DNA of 11,760 nt from contig JBIOHJ010000101.1 in NCBI GenBank assembly GCA_044448905.1, forward strand, positions 1 through 11,760, read 5' to 3'. A program made the translations under genes and the position numbers. Of this stretch, positions 1 to 8,100 are shown in pieces (the stretch's first letter is position 1; each line of letters begins with the position of its first letter). Source of the DNA: JBIOHJ01 sp044448905 (GTDB lineage Bacteria > Bacteroidota > Bacteroidia > AKYH767-A > OLB10). Below the pieces are notes generated by a model. That model did not search any database. It was not told the origin of the DNA and was given only the letters and a program-made list of their open reading frames with translations.

Positions 1-5
1 CAAAA

Positions 6-476
6 ATGAGTTTTGATGATATTTACATGGAGCTTGCGCAGAATCTCGCACTTAAGTCGCATTGTGTAAAAATTAAAGTGGGCGCAGTGCTTACACAAGA
101 TACCCGAATTGTTTCTTTGGGATATAACGGTCCGCCTGCAGGAACGCATAATTGCGATGAGGAATGGGTTGACTCCGGTTGCCCTCGCGACAGTAAAGGC
201 GGATGTTCGCTTGCAATTCATGCCGAACAAAATGCAATTCTTTACGCTGCAAAAAGCAAGGTTACGCTTGAAGGAGCCACTCTTTATGTTACACTTTCTC
301 CATGCCTGGCTTGTGCAAGAATTATTTTTACATCCGGTATTAAAAAAGTTTTATACCTGAATTCATATGCAGGATTTAAAGGGATAGCTATGGAAGAAGG
401 GGTTGATTTTTTGCAAAAATTCGGAGTTGAAGTTGAACAGTTTATCCCACAAAAAGTAGTCGCTGAACATGCCTGA
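6..476 (+). CDS. dCMP deaminase (zinc-dependent cytidine/deoxycytidylate deaminase family)
   Basis: This gene encodes a 156-residue cytoplasmic enzyme expected to deaminate dCMP to dUMP, which feeds thymidylate synthesis. The zinc site and catalytic glutamate are plain: H72-A-E74 and the P-C100-L-A-C103 motif. The stretch around residues 38-62 (GYNGPPAGTHNC, then GCPRD) is typical of dCMP deaminases and not of tRNA or free-cytidine deaminases. Extra cysteines C20, C50, C59 and C67 could form a second metal site, as in some phage and eukaryotic dCMP deaminases; that is inference. The ATG at 6 gives the usual family N-terminus (SFDDIYM), but only five bases precede it, so a start a few codons further upstream cannot be excluded. 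The S41 protease gene follows after 14 nt or less, so the two are probably co-transcribed. The length is normal and nothing looks broken. The substrate is assigned from family motifs alone. Confidence 0.92.
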   Translation: MSFDDIYMELAQNLALKSHCVKIKVGAVLTQDTRIVSLGYNGPPAGTHNCDEEWVDSGCPRDSKGGCSLAIHAEQNAILYAAKSKVTLEGATLYVTLSPCLACARIIFTSGIKKVLYLNSYAGFKGIAMEEGVDFLQKFGVEVEQFIPQKVVAEHA

Positions 477-490
477 ACTTTTTTTTAGTG

Positions 491-2113
491 ATGCAGTCTG
501 AAAGAAAAATTCCCGGAAAATTTTTGCCGATTATTTTTGCTGTACTCCTTGCTGCAGGAGTGTATATCGGAACACGACTTAATTCATCTGTTATTCCGGG
601 CAAAGCTTCTTTTAGCGCAAAAAAAAATCAGCTTAACAAGTTGACAGATGTATTCAATTACATCGAACAGGAATATGTGGATACGTTAAACGAAAAAAAG
701 CTGGTTGATTATAGTATCGAAAAGCTGTTGCAGAATTTAGACCCGCACAGCGCATACATTCCTGTCGAAGATTTACAGGCGGCTAATGAACAGCTCGAAG
801 GAAATTTTGAAGGCATCGGAATAGAATTTCATATTCAGCAGGATACTATTATGATTGTTTCAACCATTTCGGGCGGCCCTTCTGAAATGGTTGGCTTACA
901 TCCCGGTGACCGGATTGTGAAAGTAAATCAGAAAAATGTCGCAGGCATAGGCATAACAAATGACGATGTCTTTAAATACTTACGCGGACCCAGTGAAACT
1001 AAAGTAAATATTTCGGTGCTGCGGAGAGGAAATTCCAAATTGATTGATTATACAATTACAAGAGGAAAAATTCCGCTCAATTCGCTTGATATTGCTTATA
1101 TGGTTGATTCAACAACAGGGTATATTAAGCTAAACCGGTTTTCAGCAACTACATATAATGAATTTTCATCCGCGATGAAAAAGCTGAAAGATGAAGGCAT
1201 GAAAGAATTGATTTTTGATTTGAGCGGCAACCCCGGAGGGTATTTGGATGCAGCAATTCAAATTGCTGATGAATTTCTTCCTGCTGAAAAACTGATTGTT
1301 TACACATTGGGAAAATCGCGCCCAAAAACTGTTTACAATGCAACCGCCAAAGGTGATTTTGAAACAGGAAAAGTAGCCGTTATTATTGATCAAGGTTCGG
1401 CTTCGGCTTCTGAAATTATTGCAGGTGCATTGCAGGACTGGGACCGTGCAACCATTATCGGCAGGCGGTCGTTTGGAAAAGGATTGGTGCAGGAGCAAAC
1501 AGTTTTTAACGATGGCTCGGCATTGCGGTTAACCATTGCACGGTATTACACTCCTACCGGCAGAAGCATTCAAAAAGCGTACAACATTGGTTACGAAGCC
1601 TACAACAATGAATTGTTTGAAAGATTTCGGCATGGTGAAATGGAATATTCTGACAGCATAAAAATTGCTGACACTTTAAAATTCAAAACACCGGGAGGAA
1701 AAACTGTGTATGGTGGCGGAGGTATTATGCCCGATGTTTTTATTCCATTGGATACCAGCTTAAATTCTGAATATTTCAATAACCTTTTCCGGCTGGGATT
1801 AATCAGCCAGTTCGCATATAATTATGTGGATGAAAACCGCACACAGCTTTCAAACTTTCATGATTTAAAATTATTCAGGCAACATTTTTCGATTACCGAT
1901 GAATTGCTTGAAAAATTTATCGCCTTTGCCGATAAAAACGGAGTAAAAAAGGATAATGCCGGAATAAGCATATCTGAAAAATTAATCCGCACTTATCTCA
2001 TTGCAAACATTGCACGGCAACTTTTTGGCAACGAAGGATTTTATCCGGTGTTGGCAGAAGTGGATTCTGCATTTTTAAAAGCAGTTGAAATTATAAAGAG
2101 TTCAGCCGAATAA
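491..2113 (+). CDS. S41 family C-terminal processing protease (CtpA/Prc type) with PDZ domain
   Basis: This encodes a 540-residue serine protease, anchored in or exported across the inner membrane and acting in the periplasm, of the family that degrades or trims proteins at their C-terminus. Residues 11-29 form a hydrophobic signal anchor. A PDZ domain spans about 104-190 (GIGIEF, then GLHPGDRIVKVN). The protease core follows. The GSASASE motif places the nucleophile at S305 (codon 1403-1405), FGKG gives the general base K330, and Q334 matches the third residue of the CtpB triad. D316 also falls where the E. coli Prc aspartate does, by spacing from the serine. About 120 residues follow the core, with no domain I recognise. 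The start could be GTG at 488 or ATG at 491; they are adjacent and in frame, and I chose ATG. The gene lies between the deaminase and the membrane protein with very short gaps. Its natural substrates cannot be inferred. Confidence 0.93.
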   Translation: MQSERKIPGKFLPIIFAVLLAAGVYIGTRLNSSVIPGKASFSAKKNQLNKLTDVFNYIEQEYVDTLNEKKLVDYSIEKLLQNLDPHSAYIPVEDLQAANEQLEGNFEGIGIEFHIQQDTIMIVSTISGGPSEMVGLHPGDRIVKVNQKNVAGIGITNDDVFKYLRGPSETKVNISVLRRGNSKLIDYTITRGKIPLNSLDIAYMVDSTTGYIKLNRFSATTYNEFSSAMKKLKDEGMKELIFDLSGNPGGYLDAAIQIADEFLPAEKLIVYTLGKSRPKTVYNATAKGDFETGKVAVIIDQGSASASEIIAGALQDWDRATIIGRRSFGKGLVQEQTVFNDGSALRLTIARYYTPTGRSIQKAYNIGYEAYNNELFERFRHGEMEYSDSIKIADTLKFKTPGGKTVYGGGGIMPDVFIPLDTSLNSEYFNNLFRLGLISQFAYNYVDENRTQLSNFHDLKLFRQHFSITDELLEKFIAFADKNGVKKDNAGISISEKLIRTYLIANIARQLFGNEGFYPVLAEVDSAFLKAVEIIKSSAE

Positions 2114-2128
2114 ATAAATTCTTAATGC

Positions 2129-3571
2129 ATGAAGGATGATTCCTTGCTTGTTAAAAAAGAAAAATTTTGGTTTTGGGGAATTCTGCTGATTATTTTTTTA
2201 TCACGCATTCCTTTTCTGCTGCCGGGCTTTGGTTCGGAAGAAGATGCATGGGGACTTTATGTAATTGCAAAAAAAGTTGCAACAACCGGCATCTATGAAG
2301 TTTCCCGTTTGCCGGGACATCCGTTCCAGGAATTTATGTATTTGCTTTTGTGGAAGCAAGGCGCGCTTGCTTTTAGTTTGTTAACTGCTGCTTTTAGTAC
2401 AACAGGAATCGCATTTTTCATTTTATCACTGAAAAAATTAAAATGCGAAAATCAGTTAACTGCCGCTATAATCCTTGCATTTATCCCGGTAGTTTATATC
2501 AATTCAGTAAATGCCATGGATTATTTATGGGCGCTGTCGTTTATTATGATGGGATTCTATTTTTTGCTGACTGATTTTTTAATCCTGTCAGGAATATTTA
2601 TCGGGTTAGCCGTTGGATGTCGCATCACATCGGCAGCTATGTTACTGCCGTTTGTATATTGGATGACAACTCCTCTGGTTACCCTTGAAAACGGATTCGC
2701 ATTTCAAAGGAAATTTCCGGTAAAGAAAATTTTGAAACTTCTTTTACCTTGCATGCTCGTTTCCATCGCACTTTTTTTTCCGGCATACCGTGCTCATGGA
2801 AATTTTTTTAGCTATGTCGCGCAGGTGCCGGCTACATTTATGCAGGCAGTTTACAGGAGCACAATTGGTGTTTGGGGATTTATTGGGTTTACCGATTTAA
2901 TAACTATCCCGCTTGTGATATTTATTTTTCGTTCTAAAAATATTTTAAATGAACCCGCTGAAATTTCAAAAAATAAAAAGCTGGTTTGTTTTTGCTGGAT
3001 GGTTATAGTTATTTATTTAATTTCATTTATTATGCTTCCGCAGAAAGCTGCTTTTTTTGTTCCGATGCTTCCGTTTATTGTAATTCTCCTAAACAACTAC
3101 CTTAACCGAAATGCATTTATAGCATTTTCTTTCTCTATGATTTTCTCCTCATTCTTTATCGGGATAAACCTGAATGACAATTTAAGAGGTGCCGATGCCT
3201 CAAGATGGAGTTTTACAACTAAAATTTCAGGGCAGGAAATTGCAATTGATTTTTTACAAGGACCCATTATTGCCGACCATATTAAAAGAAGAAATAAAAT
3301 GGATTTTGCCGAAAAGGTTGTGAAACATCTTCAGTCTGTCAAGCCAAGCAATAAAACTATCCTTATTTCCGGGTTTTGGATGAATGATATTTTAGGAAAA
3401 ACTGACTCACTGCCTGTTAATGTTCGTTTGGAATACTATATGAATGAAGATTCCCTGGTTAAGTTGAAACAAGAGGGCTATGAAATTTATTATTTACCCG
3501 AACAGGATGTTTACAACGACAAATGTTTCAATAAAAAATTTACGCAACGTATTGCTCAGCCGTTTTTTTAA
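2129..3571 (+). CDS. Multi-pass membrane protein, probably GT-C-fold glycosyltransferase-like
   Basis: I do not recognise this 480-residue protein as a named family. It has about nine or ten hydrophobic helices (near residues 12-31, 77-101, 111-128, 131-149, 150-176, 200-220, 246-268, 284-303, 306-324 and 328-347), followed by a soluble tail of about 130 residues. The loop after helix 1 carries an acidic cluster (SEEDAW, 36-41) and then RLPGHPFQE (60-68). An acidic residue in the first periplasmic loop, followed by an Arg and an HP-containing stretch, is the layout of GT-C enzymes that use polyprenyl-linked sugars (PMT/ArnT/DUF2723-like). That similarity is inference from the pattern, not from an alignment. 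The start at 2129 follows the protease stop by 15 nt, and an earlier ATG at 2125 runs into a stop at once. Transporter or flippase roles remain possible. It would be expected in the inner membrane. Confidence 0.6.
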   Translation: MKDDSLLVKKEKFWFWGILLIIFLSRIPFLLPGFGSEEDAWGLYVIAKKVATTGIYEVSRLPGHPFQEFMYLLLWKQGALAFSLLTAAFSTTGIAFFILSLKKLKCENQLTAAIILAFIPVVYINSVNAMDYLWALSFIMMGFYFLLTDFLILSGIFIGLAVGCRITSAAMLLPFVYWMTTPLVTLENGFAFQRKFPVKKILKLLLPCMLVSIALFFPAYRAHGNFFSYVAQVPATFMQAVYRSTIGVWGFIGFTDLITIPLVIFIFRSKNILNEPAEISKNKKLVCFCWMVIVIYLISFIMLPQKAAFFVPMLPFIVILLNNYLNRNAFIAFSFSMIFSSFFIGINLNDNLRGADASRWSFTTKISGQEIAIDFLQGPIIADHIKRRNKMDFAEKVVKHLQSVKPSNKTILISGFWMNDILGKTDSLPVNVRLEYYMNEDSLVKLKQEGYEIYYLPEQDVYNDKCFNKKFTQRIAQPFF

Positions 3572-3574
3572 TCT

Positions 3575-3606
3575 TTAATATCTGAATTTGGATAATAATT
3601 TTTTTT
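3575..3606 (+). terminator. Weak candidate intrinsic terminator after the plus-strand gene group
   Basis: Just past the stop of the membrane protein gene, TTAATATC (3575-3582) can pair with GATAATAA (3591-3598) with one A-A mismatch and an 8-nt loop. A run of eight T follows at 3599-3606. The stem is AT-rich and weak, but the order of stem then T-run fits an intrinsic terminator reading rightward, and the place is right: between two convergent gene groups. The remaining intergenic bases up to 3641 show nothing else, and I see no comparable signal for lspA on the opposite strand. Confidence 0.35.
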
Positions 3607-3641
3607 ATTTGTTGCCCCTTGTTCTTTTCAAAATTGCTTAC

Positions 3642-4313
3642 TTATTTCTGCACCTGCACTAACGATTCAGGGCTTAAAAAGTTATCTGACGGGTTGTCCA
3701 CAAAAATTTCTTCTTTCTTTTGATGCTGAAAAATAGAAGACTGAAATATCAGGATTAAAAATACCCCGATGGTAATTGAGGAATCAGCAACATTAAAAAC
3801 AGGTCGGAAAAAAATAAATTCCTCACCGCCCCAAAATGGAAACCATTGCGGAAAATGGCCTTCAATAACAGGAAAATAAAACATATCAACTACTTTACCG
3901 TGCAGCCAACCGGCATACCCGCCACCGGAAGGAAACAACTCCGCTACCTGGTATTCACTTGTCGAAAAAATCTTACCATAATAAATACTGTCGAGAATAT
4001 TACCGAGCGCGCCTGCAAAAATTAATGACATGCTCAATATAAGTTTTGAATTTGCTTGGCGCTTTATAAGCGAATAAAGCCACACCCCTATTCCGATAAC
4101 AGCAAAAATGCGGAAAAGACTTAAAAACAATTTTCCTGAACCGCCCTCCCATTCCATGCCAAAAGCCATTCCGTTATTTTCGGTAAAGTGAATAATGAAC
4201 CAATTGCCCAGCACCCTGAATTCTTGTCCAAGATACATATTGGTTTTGATCCAGAATTTTAATGCCTGGTCAAAAAGAAGAATTAAAAAAATAATGAGGA
4301 GCGGCTTTCTCAA
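3642..4313 (-). CDS. lspA: Lipoprotein signal peptidase (signal peptidase II)
   Basis: LspA is the inner-membrane aspartyl protease that cleaves the signal peptide of prolipoproteins just before the lipid-modified cysteine. The 223-residue protein has the usual N-terminal helix with DQALK, then ENNGMAFG (45-52), GALGNILD (101-108), GKVVDM (139-144) and FNVADSS (173-179). The catalytic aspartate pair of the family corresponds to D143 and D177. Compared with Pseudomonas LspA, the spacing D108-D143 is about 26 residues longer and D143-D177 about 15 longer. From memory these periplasmic insertions are normal in Bacteroidota. No ATG exists in frame between the upstream stop (4341-4343) and the conserved N-terminus, so the start appears to be TTG at 4311-4313. 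The gene is the last of a minus-strand series with ileS and the DksA-like gene, 52 nt after the latter. It is essential in many Gram-negative bacteria. Confidence 0.95.
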   Translation of the reverse strand: MRKPLLIIFLILLFDQALKFWIKTNMYLGQEFRVLGNWFIIHFTENNGMAFGMEWEGGSGKLFLSLFRIFAVIGIGVWLYSLIKRQANSKLILSMSLIFAGALGNILDSIYYGKIFSTSEYQVAELFPSGGGYAGWLHGKVVDMFYFPVIEGHFPQWFPFWGGEEFIFFRPVFNVADSSITIGVFLILIFQSSIFQHQKKEEIFVDNPSDNFLSPESLVQVQK

Positions 4314-4365
4314 TGTGCTATTACAATATTGAGTAAAGAGTTAAGGGCTTTGCAAAATTTTTTAC

Positions 4366-5154
4366 TTATTCCATCCGGTACTGCTGCATTTTTGCTTCAA
4401 TACTTTGCGTGGTGTGCGGAACAGCGCGAAGACGTTCTTTAGGAATAAGCTTACCGGTTACCCGGCAAATGCCATAGGATTTGTTTTCAATCCGCACCAG
4501 TGCGTTTTCAAGTTGCTCAATAAATTTTCTCTGGCGTGCGGCTAGCTGCCCGGCTTCTTCTTTAGCAAGCGTATCCGAACCGTCTTCAAGCATTTTAAAA
4601 GTGGAAGCGGTATCATCCGTGCCGTGTTCATTCGAATTCATTGCTGCTGCCTGAAGGTTAGTAAGTTCTTTACGTGCGTCTTCAAGTTTATTAAGAATAA
4701 TTTCTTTAAACTCTTTTAATTCGCTGTCTGTATAGCGCGACCTTCCGGATGTATCCGTTGTATTTTTTTGCTGCGCTCTTTTCACTACCGGTTCATTCAT
4801 TGATGATTTATTAATTGTAGGTTTATAATTAATGGGGTCAAACGGAATTTTCGCTGGTTCAACCGCTTCAACTCTCATCGGTTTTTCCGGCTTAACTGCT
4901 TTCACAGTTTTTTTTGTTTTGACAGGCTTAGAAACTTTGATTGTTTTTTTAATAAGTTTCTTAGGTGCTTTGGCAATTTTTTTTAATGGTTTAATTTTTT
5001 TGTTCGCCTTAGTCAAAGGTCTTGCCGTTTTTTTAGGTGCTTTTTTTACAGCCTTTTTTACAACTTTTATAGATTTTGATTTTTTAACCGAAGCTGCTTT
5101 TTTATGTTTTTTAACAACAGCTTTTGTTGCTTTTTTCTTCTTGGCTTTTTTCAT
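4366..5154 (-). CDS. DksA/TraR-like protein with a long lysine-rich N-terminal tail and no zinc-binding cysteine set
   Basis: This 262-residue protein has two unlike halves. Residues 1-90 are low-complexity and strongly basic: 39 lysines, and no Asp or Glu before E90, with Lys/Ala/Val/Pro repeats like histone H1-type tails. A linker (about 93-138) leads to a DksA/TraR-type domain (139-262): RYTDSELKEF, two long helices forming a coiled coil with a DDTA tip (180-183), and a C-terminal YGICRVTGKLI...RLRAVP stretch. In E. coli DksA the last part is a four-cysteine zinc finger; here only C230 remains, as I recall for many Bacteroidota relatives. DksA proteins bind RNA polymerase through the secondary channel and help the ppGpp response; whether this one does is inference. 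The tail may bind DNA or RNA. An in-frame ATG at 4798-4800 (M119) could give a short form of normal family length. It lies 38 nt after ileS. Confidence 0.85.
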   Translation of the reverse strand: MKKAKKKKATKAVVKKHKKAASVKKSKSIKVVKKAVKKAPKKTARPLTKANKKIKPLKKIAKAPKKLIKKTIKVSKPVKTKKTVKAVKPEKPMRVEAVEPAKIPFDPINYKPTINKSSMNEPVVKRAQQKNTTDTSGRSRYTDSELKEFKEIILNKLEDARKELTNLQAAAMNSNEHGTDDTASTFKMLEDGSDTLAKEEAGQLAARQRKFIEQLENALVRIENKSYGICRVTGKLIPKERLRAVPHTTQSIEAKMQQYRME

Positions 5155-5162
5155 GATAAATG

Positions 5163-5174
5163 AGTTTTAAAACT
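5163..5174. promoter_or_regulatory. 12-bp perfect palindrome just upstream of the DksA-like gene
   Basis: AGTTTTAAAACT is its own reverse complement and lies 8 nt before the ATG of the DksA-like gene, in the 38-nt gap after ileS. It could be an operator or a weak RNA hairpin near the ribosome entry site. In AT-rich DNA such palindromes also arise by chance, so the function is unproven. I see no exact TAnnTTTG promoter element in this gap. Confidence 0.3.
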
Positions 5175-5192
5175 GTAGCACAAATAAATGGG

Positions 5193-8100
5193 CTAAAGAT
5201 GATTTACTTTTTTAATGCTGGCTAAGGTGTGGATTGTATCATCCACCTCGATGGGAATTTGTTCCTGGCTCTCTAAATTGTCACTGATAAGGAATGAGGC
5301 TGCTAAAATTTGGCTGCAAATATAATCGAAATTATCAGATATAGCCGGGTTAATTTGGGGGTGAGATTTTATAGTAATTTCAATTTTATCGGTTACGGCA
5401 AATCCTTTGTCCTTGCGGATATGCTGGATTCTGTTAATGAGTTCACGTGCAATGCCTTCCTCCCTTAGTTTCTCGGTTATTGTGGTGTCAAGAGCCACCG
5501 TTAAATTCCCTAAAGAGGTCACCTGCCACCCCGGAATATCCTCTGACAGAATTTCAACATCTTCTTTAATAAGACTCAGTTTTTGGCCATTAAGCGTTAA
5601 TTCAAATCTACCTTCATTCTCAAAGCGCATAATTTCATCCTGCGAAAGATCGCCTATGGCCGAAGCAGTTTCTTTCATCAAAGCGCCAACTTTTTTTCCG
5701 AGCACTTTAAAATTGGGCTTTACTTTTTTGATAAGAATGCCTGCTGTACCTGCTATGTAATTAATTTGTTTTACATTCACTTCGGCAAGGATAAGATCTT
5801 TCACCGAATCGATTTGTGATTGGAATATCATGTCAGTTACCGGTAGCATAATCTTACTTAACGGCTGACGCACACGAATATTTACTTTTTTGCGTAAGGA
5901 TAAAACCATCGAAGAAATTTTTTGTGCAAGTTCCATTCTTTCTTCGAGCGATTTGTCAATTAGATTTTCTTCGGCTTTAGTCATCAACGAAAGGTGAACC
6001 GAATCCTGTGCAAGTGGCGTGTTATTCTTCTTGGCAAAATCTCTGACCACATCACTGAGGTTTCTATACAACCAATCTGAAAAAAAAGGAGCGATGGGGC
6101 TCATTAATTGTGATGTTACCAGCAGGCACTCAAACAGAGTTTCATAAGCCCCCTTTTTATCTTTCGACATTTCACTAATCCAAAATCGTTTTCTTGACAG
6201 GCGCACATACCAATTGCTCAGATGTTCATCAATAAATTCTTCAATTGCACGGGCAGCCTTGGTAGGTTCGTAATCGTCATAAAAACTGCAAACATCCCTT
6301 ACTAAAGAATGTAATTTTGAAATAATCCACCTGTCCAATTCGCTACGTTCATTAACCGGAACAATATTACGTTCGTCTATTTCAAAACTGTCAATGTTAG
6401 CATACAGTGCAAAAAATGAATACGTGTTATAAAGTGTTCCGAAAAATTTACGTTGAGTTTCAGCAATTCCTTCCTTGTCAAATTTAAGGTTATCCCAAGG
6501 TTGCGAATTGCTGATGAGATACCAACGGGTTGCATCGGCACCATATTTGGAAATGGTTTCGAACGGGTCCACCACATTGCCCAATCGCTTGCTCATTTTA
6601 TTTCCGCTTTTATCGAGCACGAGTCCATTACTTACCACATTTTTAAATGCAACCGAATCAAAAAGCATAACTGCGATGGTATGCAGAGTAAAAAACCATC
6701 CGCGTGTCTGGTCAACTCCTTCGGCAACAAAATCAGCCGGGAAAGCGGAACCTCCTGTTCCTTCATTGAAAGGGAGGGTGGCTTTATTTCCCATATAATG
6801 ATATTGTGCATACGGCATCGCACCACTGTCAAACCAAACATCAATCAAATCGGTTTCACGGAACATTTTTTTCCCGGAATCAGAAACCAGTATAATATTG
6901 TCAACATACGGGCGGTGTAAATCAAAATCAGGTTTTGATGCATCAATATGCTCCAGATGTGAAACATCCATTATACGTGCAGCAATTGACTTTTCAATTT
7001 CTTTTTTTAATTCAGCGATGGAGCCAATGCAGAGCTCTTCTTTTTTGTCTTCACTTCTCCAAATTGGAAGGGGAATTCCCCAAAACCGCGAACGTGAAAG
7101 ATTCCAATCAACCAGGTTTTCAAGCCAGTTTCCAAAACGCCCTGTTCCGGTTGATTCGGGTTTCCATTTGATGGTATTGTTCAGTTCAATCAACCTCTCT
7201 TTGCATGCAGTGGTCCGTATAAACCACGAATCCAGTGGATAGTACAAAATAGGCTTATCAGTTCGCCAGCAATGTGGATAACTATGCTCATACTTTTCTA
7301 CCTTAAATGCTTTGTTTTCTTTTTTAAGTTTAATAGCGATTCGCTCGTCAACAGATAAATATTTTTCTCCTCCCTGTTTTTTTCTTTCAACTTCTTTTTC
7401 TTCATCGGTTAAATATTCAACGCGCACGTATTCGCCTGCAAAATCGGTAACTTCTTTTACAAACCGACCGCGTTTATCTACTAACGGTGATGGGCTACCA
7501 TTTTCATCTTTCACCATTATGGATGAAATTCCGTTTTCATTGCATACGCGAAAATCGTCAGCACCGAAAACCGATGCGGTGTGTACAATTCCTGTACCAT
7601 CCTCTGTACTTACAAAATCACCGGCAATTACTTCAAATGCTTTTCCGTTTGGTTGAACGTAGGGCATCAATTGTTCGTATTTTATGCCTTTTAAAGCAAA
7701 TCCAGGAATTTCATTTAAGACTTTATAAGGAATTCCTTTATCCCCTTCCTTATATTCTTCTATTTTTAATTCCGCATTCTTTTCTGGAAAAACCTTATGC
7801 AAAAGGTCTTTAGCAAGAACCACCGTAACAGGTTTGAATGTATATGGATTAAATGTTTTCACAAAAGAATATAATATTTTTTCTCCAACCGCTAAAGCAC
7901 AATTAGCGGGAAGTGTCCACGGAGTAGTTGTCCATGCAAGAAAATATACTTCTCCGTAATTAGCAGACAACCTTTGACCATTAATTTCCGAATCCCTCAT
8001 TCTAAACTGTGCAACTACCGTGGTGTCCTTTATAGGGCGATATGTGCCCGGTTGATTTAATTCATGAGAACTCAACCCCGTTCCTGCAGCGGGGGAATAC

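Noticed and set aside
1149..1498. Minus-strand reading frames opposite the S41 protease.
   Set aside because: They overlap the catalytic core of a well-supported protease and have compositions typical of antisense translation.
3762..3987. Extra residues between the LspA aspartate motifs, considered as a novel domain insertion.
   Set aside because: The same inserted pattern (GGYAGWLHGKVVDMFYFP and FWGGEEF) is, from memory, usual in Bacteroidota LspA, so it is lineage-typical.
4832..5170. A 112-residue plus-strand reading frame rich in Phe, Leu and Ala that resembles a small membrane protein.
   Set aside because: It is the antisense of the lysine tail: AAA and AAG codons read as TTT and CTT on the other strand, which gives Phe and Leu automatically. 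The DksA-like frame has the supported domain.
6453..6920. A 155-residue plus-strand reading frame inside ileS, with other plus-strand frames at 6898-7242 and 7312-7656.
   Set aside because: These lie antisense to conserved IleS sequence including KMSKR, show no recognisable motif, and are expected shadows of a long gene.
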